Assembly: GCA_963789515.1 (NCBI GenBank)
Contig: CAWBKW010000004.1
Location: 310,001 to 374,000 of the forward strand
Source of the DNA: JBAXEO01 sp963789515
GTDB lineage: Bacteria; Actinomycetota; Coriobacteriia; Anaerosomatales; JAAXUF01
Length of the DNA: 64,000 bases
Direction: 5' to 3'
The notes under the pieces are model-generated. The model made no database searches, was not told the origin of the DNA, and worked only from the letters and a program-made list of their open reading frames with translations. Positions within the stretch are counted from its first letter, which is position 1; the number at the start of each line of letters is the position of its first letter. Below are positions 27,271 through 35,761 of the stretch, piece after piece. The translations under genes and the position numbers were made by a program.

Positions 27271-27963
27271 ATGAGAACGCAGGAAGCAGAGATCGTCGCG
27301 CGGAGCCTCGAGCTCCACACGCGCCAGGGGCGCGTCTTCGGACCGGTTTCGTTCACGGCGCCGCCGGCCTCCGTCACCGCTTTGCTCGGTGCGTCGGGCA
27401 GCGGCAAGACCGCCCTCCTCCTCGCCCTGACCGGCCGCATGCGCGCGAGCCGAGGCTCCGGGAGCGTCTGCGGCTTCGATATCGGCCGCGAGGCCACCAA
27501 GGTCCGCCGAGTCGCGAGCCTCGGCCTCATCGCGGGCGTCAACGACCTGGAGTCAGGTCTTACCGTTCAGCAGCACGTCGCCGAGCAGCGCCTCATCATC
27601 GGCCGCGCCCGCCGCACCGACCGTGACGTCCTGGCGGCAGCGGGCCTCGACATCGCGGGACGACTTCGTGCCCGGGAGCTGGACGCGGAGCAGCGCGTCC
27701 GTCTCGGCCTTGCCCTCGCCCTGGTCGGTCAGCCGCGGATCGTCGCCCTCGACGACCTCGACCGGGATCTGACCACCGAGCAGGTCGCCGCGGTCGGCCG
27801 CACGCTGCGGTCGCTCGCCGACGACGGGCTCACCGTGCTGGTCGCCTGCCTCGACGAACGGTCCGCCGGGTTCGCCGACTCGACCGTCTGGGCGACGAGT
27901 CAGCTGGCTCCGCTCGAAGACGCCGTCGCCGAGGCCGAGGAGGTCGCTCATGCGCTCACTTAG
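27271..27963 (+). CDS. ABC transporter ATP-binding protein paired with YhgE/Pip
   Basis: 230 residues. Walker A is GASGSGKTALLLAL and Walker B is IVALDDLDRDLTTEQ. The signature loop is degenerate (ELDAEQRVRLGLALAL instead of LSGGQ). Walker B has Asp where the catalytic Glu normally follows (ALDDLD), so ATP turnover may be slow or unusual. It overlaps the start of the YhgE-like membrane gene by 14 bases. Likely drives or gates export through that partner, under TetR control. Confidence 0.82.
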   Translation: MRTQEAEIVARSLELHTRQGRVFGPVSFTAPPASVTALLGASGSGKTALLLALTGRMRASRGSGSVCGFDIGREATKVRRVASLGLIAGVNDLESGLTVQQHVAEQRLIIGRARRTDRDVLAAAGLDIAGRLRARELDAEQRVRLGLALALVGQPRIVALDDLDRDLTTEQVAAVGRTLRSLADDGLTVLVACLDERSAGFADSTVWATSQLAPLEDAVAEAEEVAHALT

Positions 27964-30202
27964 GCTCGCGTCGCTCCAACTCAGGCGGCTGTTCTCGGAC
28001 TCGTTGCTCGTTCGTGCGGCGGTGGTCGCGATCACGCTCGTGCCGCTGCTCTACGGTGCGCTCTATCTGTGGGCGTTCTGGGACCCCTACGGCAATCTGG
28101 ACAAGATACCTGTGGCGCTGGTCAACCTCGATCGGCCCGTGACCGTCGACGGCGAGCAGCTGTCCGCAGGCGCTGATCTGACGGTCGAGCTCGTGAAGGC
28201 CGAGACCTTCGGCTACGACCGGGTTTCCGAGCAGGACGCCGCCGAAGGCGTGCGGTCCGGCCGCTACTACCTGTCACTGACCATCCCGCCTGACTTCTCG
28301 GCCAAGTTGGCGACGGCGAAGAGCGAGAATCCGCAGAGAGCACGGCTCAAGGTGGTCGCGCACGAATCGGAGAACATGATCGCGTCGATGATCGCCGAGC
28401 GTGCCTTCGCCGAGGTGCGGGCAGCGGCCGGCGAGAGCGCCTCCCGAGGCTACCTCGACAAGATCTTCGTCGGGTTCTCCGACGCGCATGGGGGATTCAC
28501 CGACGCTGCGTTGGGCGCAGAAGACCTCGCATCCGGGCTGAAAGAGGCCCGGTCAGGCGCCGAGAGTCTCGCGCGCGGCACCTCGCAGCGCATCCAGCGG
28601 GGCTTCGAGCCTTGCCGAGGGACTGCGCGCTCTCGCGGTCGGTGCCCGGAAGGCGGACGCGGGCGCCACACGGGTCGCGGGTGGCACCGACTCGTTGGCC
28701 GCCGGTCTGGCGACGGCCAGGAGCGGAGCCACGAAGCTCGCCGGCGGTGCGGCCGGGCTCGACGGTGGCACGGCGAAGCTGGCGACGTCGCTCGGCACAC
28801 TCGCTGACGGTGCGGACACCCTCGCCTCCGGTGCGGACGATCTCGCCGGGGGCGCCGACCGTCTGAGCTCCGGAGTCCACGCGGCCCTCGGTGCCGCTGG
28901 GCACAGCCGAGACCGCCTCCGAGCAGGTCAGCGACGGTGCCGCAGGGCTCGACTCGGCGCTGAGCGCGTACGCGGCCGCCCACCCCGAGGCGGCCGACGA
29001 CCCTTCGTTCGCAAGGGCCTTGGGCATCTCGAGCCAGGTGAAGTCCGGTTCCGCGCAGCTGGCCGACCGGCCTGAAAGAGCGCAGCGGCGCAGGGTCCGG
29101 CGCTCGCCGCAGGCGCCGACCAGGTCGCCGAGGGTTCGTCCGCACTCGCCGACGGGCGCGAAGAAGCTGGCGGGTGGGGCGGGCCAGGCACGCGACGGTG
29201 CGGTCCAACTCGCGTCCGGCGCCCACACGCTCGCATCCGGCTCGGCACAGCTCTCCGGCGGGGTGGACGGCGCCGCGAGCGGCGCCGCGAAGCTCGCCGC
29301 CGGTTCGGCCGCGCTCGCCGACGGCACCCACACGCTGTCGTCCGGCGCCGAGAGCGCCGCCGACGGGCGGGGACTCACTCTCGGCTCGGCATCGGCAGGC
29401 TCGACACCGGTGCCCACGCGCTGGCGACGGGCCTCAGGCCCGCCGTGAGCGGCTCCGAGGAGCTTGCCTCGGGCCTGAGCGACGGCGCAGCCAAGATGCC
29501 CGCCTACGACACCACGCTCCAGGCTCGCGAACGCCGAGATGATGTCGGCGCCGGTCGCCCTGGACACGACCAAGCTGGGCGAGGTCCCCAAGTACGGCAT
29601 CGGCTTCGCGCCGTACTTCATCCCGCTCGCCCTGTGGATCGGTGCGCTGCTGACCTTCTTCATCATCAAGCCGCTGTCCGAGCGCGCGCTTGGCCTCGGG
29701 CGCACCCGCACCGATCACGACGCTTGCCGGGTTCCTGCCGGCGGCGGCGATCGGCGTCGCCCAGGCGGTCGTCCTGCTCGCTGGTGGTGCAGTTCGGACT
29801 TGGCCTTGCTCCCGTTCAACCGCTGGCGTTCTACGGCATCGGCCTGCTGACGCGCCCTGGTCTTCGTCGCGATCCTGCAGTTCCTCAACGCCGCGTTCGG
29901 CGCGGTCGGCAAGCTGCTGTCGATCGTGCTGATGATGCTGCAGCTGACCTCGGCGGCGGGGACCTTCCCCATCCAGACGGTGCCCGGGTTCTTCCAGGCG
30001 CATCAGCCCGTGCATGCCGATGACCTACGTGGTGACGGCGCTTGCGCCAGGCGATCTCCGGCGGCGACCTGCGTCGGTCGTCGCGCACAGCCTCGGGATC
30101 CTGGCGGCATTCGGAGCGCTCTCGCTGCTCGGCACCATGCTCGCGGCACGGCGCGGGCAGGTGTGGACGATGGAGCGCCTGCACCCATCGCTCGAGATCT
30201 AG
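27950..30202 (+). CDS. YhgE/Pip-family membrane protein, broken by many frame changes
   Basis: The start MRSLRLASLQLRRLFSDSLLVRAAVVAITLVPLLYGALYL is the first YhgE/Pip membrane helix, followed by the family signature DPYGNLDKIPVALVN. A long extracellular region of alanine/glycine/leucine repeats follows, of the form LADGADTLASGADDLAGGA. After it come membrane segments IGFAPYFIPLALWIGALLTFF, ITTLAGFLPAAAIGVAQAVVL, FVAILQFLNAAFGAVGKLLSIVL and VVAHSLGILAAFGALSLLGTML. At least seven frame changes occur between 28600 and 30000, yet all parts are in order and the total (about 750 residues) is right. Sequencing error is more likely than decay, though this is the worst-hit gene in the window. Confidence 0.75.
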
Positions 30203-30229
30203 CGCGCCCCGGCCAAGGGGTACAATCCG

Positions 30230-30243
30230 ACCGACCGGTCAGT
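30230..30243 (+). promoter_or_regulatory. Second TetR operator, before tetR
   Basis: ACCGACCGGTCAGT matches the operator at 27219-27232 in 11 of 14 positions and keeps the GTCAGT half-site. A TACAAT -10-like hexamer lies just upstream at 30221-30226, the same spatial order as at the ABC promoter. It suggests that the TetR protein represses both its own gene and the efflux operon. Confidence 0.6.
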
Positions 30244-30261
30244 CCAGCAGGGAGACGCCGC

Positions 30262-30855
30262 ATGTCCACCAGATCAGACGCGACGAAGAGGAAGCTGTTC
30301 GACGCCGCGATGGAACTCATCGGCGAGCGTGGGTTCACCGACGCGTCCGTCGACGAGATCGTCGATCGAGCGGGGGTGGCCAAGGGCACCGTCTACTACC
30401 ACTTCGCGGGCAAGGCCGAGCTGGTCGAGGCGCTCATAGCCGACAGGATGAAGCCGCTCGCTGACAGCTTCCGGGAAGCCGCCGCCGACAACTCAGACGA
30501 CCCCGCCGGTGCCATCGAGGCGATCGTGCGGGCCGAGCTCGAGTTCCTGCTCGAGCACAAGTCGTTCTCCAAGCTGCTGCTCACCGAGATGTGGCGAGAG
30601 GACCGGGTCTGGCGCAAGACGCTCGTCCTATTCCGCAACGAGCTGATGACCGTCATTCGAGACGTCATCGAGCAAGGGGTCGAGAGCGGGGTGTTCCGCG
30701 ATGACGTCGATCCGGGCTTCGGCGCCTCCGCGCTCTTCGGGATGACGGCGACGGTGGCTCTCGACTGGCTCGCATTCGAGCCTGCCAAGCCCCTTGAGGA
30801 CGTGCACGACCAGATCACCAAGGTCGCGTTCAACGCCCTGCGCCCAGCGGGCTGA
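30262..30855 (+). CDS. TetR-family transcriptional regulator
   Basis: 197 residues from the ATG at 30262 (AGGGAG upstream). The N-terminal HTH reads KLFDAAMELIGERGFTDASVDEIVDRAGVAKGTVYYHFAGKAELV, the TetR signature. The C-terminal helical ligand domain includes LLLTEMWREDRVW and GASALFGMTATVALDWLAF, of the TetR_C type. It sits directly downstream of the YhgE gene whose operon carries its presumed operator. The ligand is unknown; a hydrophobic compound handled by YhgE is a reasonable guess. Confidence 0.92.
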   Translation: MSTRSDATKRKLFDAAMELIGERGFTDASVDEIVDRAGVAKGTVYYHFAGKAELVEALIADRMKPLADSFREAAADNSDDPAGAIEAIVRAELEFLLEHKSFSKLLLTEMWREDRVWRKTLVLFRNELMTVIRDVIEQGVESGVFRDDVDPGFGASALFGMTATVALDWLAFEPAKPLEDVHDQITKVAFNALRPAG

Positions 30856-30889
30856 TCCCGAACGGCCGCACCGCGGCGGCCGGGTACCG

Positions 30890-31105
30890 TCAGCGCTGCC
30901 CGTCGACCTGCTCGAGGCGGTCCTTCACTGACAGCAGCCATGTGGCGACCCCTTCGTCGCCGAGCAGCTCGTAGTGCTGTATCGCGCAGCCTTCGCCGGC
31001 CGTCTCGCCGATGTGATCCACCGCCCGCCAGAACACGCACGAGCCCTCATCACACAGCGTCGCCTCCCGGCCGTTCGCCTCGCGCAACTCGCAGTTCCCG
31101 GCCAT
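30890..31105 (-). CDS. Small four-cysteine protein, unknown
   Basis: 71 residues starting MAGNCELREANGREATLCDEG with an excellent ribosome site (AAAGGAGGTAGTTCA). Cysteines stand at 5, 18, 23 and 40, with His 31 and 44 nearby, so metal or Fe-S binding is possible. The C-terminal half is helical (VATWLLSVKDRLEQVDGQR). It is divergent from the selenocysteine peroxiredoxin gene. I do not recognise a named family. Confidence 0.65.
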   Translation of the reverse strand: MAGNCELREANGREATLCDEGSCVFWRAVDHIGETAGEGCAIQHYELLGDEGVATWLLSVKDRLEQVDGQR

Positions 31106-31235
31106 TGAACTACCTCCTTTGCCCGTTCATGAGCACTCTAGCAGCGGGAGGGTTTCCATCGCATGTCCCCATCCGTACGTAATCCTCCCGATGCGGTACA
31201 TACCGAGTGACGACACGATGAGGAAGGGACCTCGG

Positions 31236-31698
31236 ATGACGCCTATCCAACAGCCAGAGGTCGGTCAGCCCGCCCCACCGATCATCGCAGCCACCGCGAC
31301 CGGACGAGCAGTTCGACCTCGCGCAGCACGCAGGTGAGTTCGTGGTGGTGTACTTCTACCCGAGGGCGAACACACCCGGTTGAATCCATGAGGCGAAGGA
31401 CTTCCAGGAGCGGAAGTCGCAGTTCGAGGGCGTCTCTGCCACGGTCGTGGGTATCAGCGCCGACAACCAGGCCACGCAGCTGAAGTTCGTCGAGAAGTTC
31501 GGCCTCACGTTCCCCGTGATCCCCGACACCGAGAAGGACATCATCGACGCCTACGGCGCACGGGAGGTGCTCGGCGTGACCGCCAAGCGGAGCACGTTCC
31601 TCATCGGGCCCGACGGAACCATCAGCGCGCATCTGGCGAAACGTGAAGGTCGAGGGGCACGCCGAGGAAGTGCTGTCTGCGATCCGCGCACTCAGTAG
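31236..31698 (+). CDS. Selenocysteine-containing peroxiredoxin, BCP/AhpC-TSA type (two frame changes)
   Basis: Thiol/selenol peroxidase. The ATG at 31236 has AGGAAGGGAC upstream and gives PEVGQPAPPIIAATATG. After a frame change near 31303 comes DEQFDLAQHAGEFVVVYFYPRANTPG, an in-frame TGA at 31381-31383, then IHEAKDFQERKSQFEG. In BCP-type peroxiredoxins this is the YPxxxTPGC-TxEAxDFR active site, and the TGA replaces the peroxidatic Cys, so it is read as Sec. The same frame continues VVGISADNQATQLKFVEKFGLTFPVIPD and STFLIGPDGTIS. Another frame change near 31630 leads to WRNVKVEGHAEEVLSAIRAL. A hairpin fits a SECIS just downstream of the TGA. The exact C-terminus is uncertain. Confidence 0.88.
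31399..31418 (+). promoter_or_regulatory. SECIS hairpin of the selenoperoxiredoxin
   Basis: Fifteen bases after the TGA, GACTTCC pairs perfectly with GGAAGTC around a six-base loop AGGAGC. The E. coli fdhF SECIS also has a six-base loop that begins AGG, at a similar distance (17 bases from UGA to loop there, 22 here). This is strong support for SelB-dependent recoding. Confidence 0.72.
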
Positions 31699-31715
31699 CC
31701 GAGGAGGACGAAGCG

Positions 31716-32989
31716 GTGAAGCCGACGGCCCGCCAGCTTCTGTCGCTGGCCCTCGCCATGGTCGCCGCAGCTGCGTTCGCCTCGGCCGGGTGCGCTCGGC
31801 AGAGTGTGGCCGCCCACGGCAAGCGTCGAGTCCCAGCCGGCAACCGAGTCCGTGCAGTCCGGCACAGGCCCCGTGGCGCTCGCGAACCTCGACCTGAAGC
31901 TGGTGAAGCGGTGGCCGGGGTTCTCGGAGCCGGTCTACCTCACGAATGCAGGCGACGGCTCCGGGCGGCTCTTCGTGGTCGAGCAGGGCGGGTTGGTCAA
32001 GGTCGTCTCGGGCGGCTCAGTGCTGGACAAGCCCTACCTGGACGTCCGAGATCTCGTCTCCACCGGTGGAGAGCGCGGGCTGCTCAGCGTTGCTTTCGCG
32101 CCGGACTTCAAGGCCAACGGGCGCCTCTACGTGAACTACACCGACGTCGACGGCAACACGCGCGTGGCCCGCTACACGGCGCCGGACCCGGCGTCGAACG
32201 AACCGGCATGGGGCAGCTCCGCGCGAGGTGCTGTCGGTGAAGCAGCCGTATGCGAACCACAATGGGGGCGGACTGCAGTTCGGTCCGGACCGTATGCTCT
32301 ACGTCGGCATGGGCGACGGCGGCAGCGGCGGCGACCCTCAGGGGCGCGCCCAGGACCGCCGCGAACTACTCGGCAAGATGCTTCGGCTCGACGTCGGCGA
32401 GGCGGGTTCGGCGCCACCCGACGGGCGCTACGCGGTCCCGGCCGACAACCCGTTCGTCGGCGACGCGTCCACCCGGCCCGAGATCTGGTCGCTGGGGCTG
32501 CGCAACCCGTGGCGGTACTCCTTCGATGCGAGCGGCGGCGCGCTGTGGATCGGCGACGTCGGCCAGAACGAGTGGGAGGAGATCGACTACGCGCCTGCGG
32601 CCACCGGGGGGCAGAACTGGGGCTGGAACCTGTGGGAGGGCGACCACCGATACCCTGCCGGCGCGCCCGACATCTCGCGAAACGGCTTCACGTTCCCCGT
32701 CCTGGAGTACCCGCACCCCACGGGCGAGTCGGTCACCGGTGGCTACGTCTACCGCGGCAGCCGCTATCCGGCACTGGTCGGCACCTACCTCTACGCGGAC
32801 TTCACCAAAGGCTGGATCGGCGGGATCCGGCTCGACTCTGCCGACGGAAGACCGCTCGAGAAGCCCGAGGAGCGCGTCCTCGCCCAGACCAGGACCCAGC
32901 CGTCGAGCTTCGGCGTGGACGAGGACGGCGAGCTCTACCTCGTCGACTACAACGGCGTCGTCTGGTCGGTGACCGCCGCGGCGAAGTAG
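31716..32989 (+). CDS. PQQ-dependent aldose dehydrogenase-like lipoprotein (two frame changes)
   Basis: GTG start at 31716 (GAGGAGGACGAAG upstream). Signal MKPTARQLLSLALAMVAAAAF with a lipobox ending SAGC, so it is exported and lipid-anchored. Frame changes near 31812 and 32218 separate three otherwise continuous parts. Glucose/sorbosone dehydrogenase (GSDH) beta-propeller motifs are present: VYLTNAGDGSGRLFVVEQGG, GLLSVAFAPDFKANGRLYVNY, YANHNGGGLQFGPDRMLYVG, GMGDGGSGGDPQGRAQD, WSLGLRNPWRYSFD, IGDVGQNEWEEID. It likely oxidises a sugar or sugar-like alcohol outside the membrane. Joined length about 424 residues, normal. Confidence 0.85.
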
Positions 32990-33005
32990 CGCCGCGGCGG
33001 GTCGG

Positions 33006-34031
33006 CTACAGCGCGCGCACCAGCTCGTCGACCTCGACCGACGTGGTGTCCCACGAGGTCACCCAGCGGACGAGCGAGCGCCCCTCGGCGAGCCCTTCCT
33101 CCCACGCGTAGAAGTGGAAGCGCTCCTGCAGCTCGGGGATCGAGTCGTCGGGAAGCAGGGCGAAGACCTCGTTGGCCTGAACCGGGAACGCGATCTCGAC
33201 GCCCTTGGCCTGAGCGCCCTCGGAGAGCCTGCGCGCCATCAGGTTGGCGCTGGTCGCGGCGCGCCGCCACAGGTCGCCCTCGTACATCGCGACGAACTGC
33301 GCCGAGATGAAGCGCATCTTGCTCGACAGCTGGCCCGACTGCTTGCGGACGTAGGCGAGGTCGTCGGTGCGCGCGGCGCCGAACAGCACGACCGCCTCGC
33401 CGGCGAGCATGCCGTTCTTGGTGCCGCCGAGCGAGAGCACGTCGACTCCCGCGCTCTCCGTCAACGCCGACAGCGGTGCACCCGCGCCGGCCGCGGCGTT
33501 GGCGATCCGCGCTCCGTCCACGTGCAGCAGCATGCCCTTCGAGTGCGCCAGGTCGGCGAGCGCCCGCAGCTCCCTCGCCGTGTAGACGGTGCCGAGCTCG
33601 GTGACGTTGGACACCGAGATGACCTTGGGCTGCGAGTGGTGCTCGAAACCGAAGCCGGTCAGCGCCGGCTTGACGAGCTCGGGCGTCAGCTTGCCGTCGG
33701 GCGTGGGCACGGGGATGAGCTTGACGTTGGCGATGTGCTCGGGCGCCGCGCATTCGTCGGTCATGATGTGCGCGCTCTCGGCGCAGATGACGCTCTCCCA
33801 CGGCCGGCAGACCGCCGCGAGCCCGACCACGTTGGCGCCGGTGCCGTTGAAGACGAAGGCGACCTGCGCCTCGTCGCCGACGTGTGCGCGCACCGCACGG
33901 ATCGCCCGCGCCGTCCACGGGTCGTCACCGTACGCGTGCGCGTGCCCGACGTTTGCCTCGGCGATCGCAGAGAGCACCTCGGGATGGACGCCCGCGTGAT
34001 TGTCGCTTCCGAATCCGCGCCACGTTTCCAT
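33006..34031 (-). CDS. ltaE: Low-specificity L-threonine aldolase-type PLP enzyme
   Basis: 341 residues. Cleaves threonine or related beta-hydroxy amino acids to glycine and an aldehyde. It begins GFGSDNHAGVHPEVLSAI. The PLP site is in VLSLGGTKNGMLAGEAVV (Schiff-base Lys), with LLHVDGARIANAAAG carrying the ring-binding Asp and the EVFALLPDD C-terminal motif. Full length and intact. It stands next to D-cysteine desulfhydrase, another PLP amino acid enzyme, 98 bases away. Confidence 0.88.
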   Translation of the reverse strand: METWRGFGSDNHAGVHPEVLSAIAEANVGHAHAYGDDPWTARAIRAVRAHVGDEAQVAFVFNGTGANVVGLAAVCRPWESVICAESAHIMTDECAAPEHIANVKLIPVPTPDGKLTPELVKPALTGFGFEHHSQPKVISVSNVTELGTVYTARELRALADLAHSKGMLLHVDGARIANAAAGAGAPLSALTESAGVDVLSLGGTKNGMLAGEAVVLFGAARTDDLAYVRKQSGQLSSKMRFISAQFVAMYEGDLWRRAATSANLMARRLSEGAQAKGVEIAFPVQANEVFALLPDDSIPELQERFHFYAWEEGLAEGRSLVRWVTSWDTTSVEVDELVRAL

Positions 34032-34129
34032 GCTGACGAGTCCCCTTCATCCGCATCACAGGAGCCTTGCCTCACGCTATCACACGAGGCATACGGGACG
34101 ACGCACTGAGCGGAGCCGGGAAGCCGGCG

Positions 34130-35189
34130 CTACGCGCCCGCCAACTCCTGCAGCAGGCCGGGAAGCAGCGCGGGGTCGCCCTGCGCGACGGGCCGCGAGT
34201 TGTAGGTGTTCCAGAACAGCACCGTCGCGTCATCAAGCAGCCCGCCGGCCGCGTCGTGCGCGAGCGCCGAGAGCGACTTGCCCGTGTAGGTGGTCTCAAG
34301 CCACAGCCCGGCCTCGGCCGCGAGCGCCACGGCACGGGTCGCGCCCGGCGTGGGCACCGCATAGCCGTCGCCCAGGAACTCCCCGCGCACGTCGAGGGCG
34401 AGGTGCACGCGCTCGAGCTGCGGGAAGTCCGGGTCGGCCCCGCGGAGCGTCGCGACCGCCTCGGCGACGGTGCGCGACTGCGCTTCGACGTCGCTCTCCG
34501 CCGCCGGCAGAACGCGCACCGCCTGCACGCGAGCGCGGATCCCCTCGGCAGCGAATCCGATGGCGAGCCCGGCGGCGGTGCCCATCGAGCCGAAGGGCAC
34601 GTAGACGACGTCGGGCTCGGGGAGCAGCCCCGACTCGATCTGGTCGGCGAGTTCGAAGGCGGCATTCACGAAGCCGAGCGTGCCGTGCTCGTTGGTCCCG
34701 CCGAACGGGATCACGAGCGGGTCGATGCCGGCGCTCCTCAGCTCCGAGCGTACGCTTGCGGCGACGCGGAGCGAGTCCTCGTAGGAGTCCGCGAGGTGGA
34801 AGGTGACGCCCGCCGAGACATCGGCGAGCAGGTTCTTGCGGAGTGACGGCGTGCTCGGCTGCGGGATCAGAATCGCGTGCACCGCGAATCCCGAGCCGAG
34901 CGGCGTGGACGGCGGTGGCCAGCACGTGATTGGAGCCGTAGGCGCCGAAGGTGATCACCGCGCCGCGGCCGCTCTCCAGCGCCTCGCCGAGAAGAAACTC
35001 CAGCTTGCGGACTTTGTTGCCACCGTACGCCCGCGCCGAGACATCGTCATGCTTCACCCAGAGCGAGTCCAGGCCGAGGGCCTCGGCAAGCTCGGGTTCC
35101 GCGGTCACGGGCGTCGGCCATTCGCCGAGCTCGACGCGACACAGGCTGGAGGTTCCCGGGTAGCGGAAGGTGAGCGGGGTGAGCGACAT
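34130..35189 (-). CDS. D-cysteine desulfhydrase / ACC deaminase family (frame change near 34888)
   Basis: PLP fold-type II enzyme. N-terminal part: YPGTSSLCRVELGEWPTPV, LWVKHDDVSARAYGGNKVRKLEFLLGEAL with the Schiff-base Lys in GGNKVRK, ITFGAYGSNHVLATAVHAARLG. After the frame change: HAILIPQPSTPSLRKNLLADVSAG, VPFGSMGTAAGLAIG (phosphate loop), GLWLETTYTGKSLSAL. About 352 residues in total, normal. Members degrade D-cysteine or related D-amino acids; the exact substrate is not settled by motif alone. Confidence 0.82.
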
Positions 35190-35259
35190 GGGCGCGGTTC
35201 TCCTAGCGCGTCGGGAGCACGGACGCGCTCTATCCTACCGTTTCCGCGCAAGTCCGCTG

Positions 35260-35679
35260 CTAGACGGCCCAGTCCCTGCGAATGCCGAGGTTCGCCAGGT
35301 GGGTGTAGCGCGCGTCGTTCTGAGCATCGAGCTTGGAGAGCTCCTCGTCGACGTGCCGCAGCCGCTCACTCATCCTCACCAGCATGTTCCGCACGAACGG
35401 GTCCGCGATCATCCCGTCGAACTCCGGGGCGCTGATGAACCGCAGCTCGGCCTCGCCGAGCACCTGGGCCGTCGCAGACCTCGGCTGCTTGTCGAAGAGT
35501 GACATCTCCCCGAAGAAGTCGCCCTGCTTGAGAACGGTGAGGGTCGTTTCGTGCCCGTGTTCCCGGCGAAAGATCCGCACCTTGCCGCCGAGGATCACGT
35601 ACATCCCGTCGGCCGTGTCGCCCTCGCCAAAGATGATCGCGCCATCCTTCATGCGCCGTACCAACACATCGCTTGCCAT
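35260..35679 (-). CDS. Stand-alone cyclic nucleotide-binding domain protein
   Basis: 139 residues containing one CNB beta-roll: DGAIIFGEGDTADGMYVILGGKVRIFR and the phosphate-binding cassette GDFFGEMSLFDKQPRSATAQV. A helical tail of about 35 residues (MSERLRHVDEELSKLDAQND) could be a coiled coil. No HTH is present, so this is not a Crp/Fnr transcription factor. It may regulate a partner protein in response to cAMP or another nucleotide. Confidence 0.88.
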   Translation of the reverse strand: MASDVLVRRMKDGAIIFGEGDTADGMYVILGGKVRIFRREHGHETTLTVLKQGDFFGEMSLFDKQPRSATAQVLGEAELRFISAPEFDGMIADPFVRNMLVRMSERLRHVDEELSKLDAQNDARYTHLANLGIRRDWAV

Positions 35680-35761
35680 GACTTCCCCCTAGCCACGTAC
35701 AACAATTGCAGTGAGAATCTACCCCGGATGAAACCCGGACTCGCGCTCGCCGCAAGCACGC

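Noticed and set aside
27950..30202. True pseudogene status for the YhgE-like gene
   Set aside because: All domains are present in order and similar indels affect housekeeping genes nearby, so sequencing error is preferred; not excluded.
35260..35679. Crp/Fnr transcription factor that could use the site at 46038
   Set aside because: The protein has only the nucleotide-binding domain and no helix-turn-helix.
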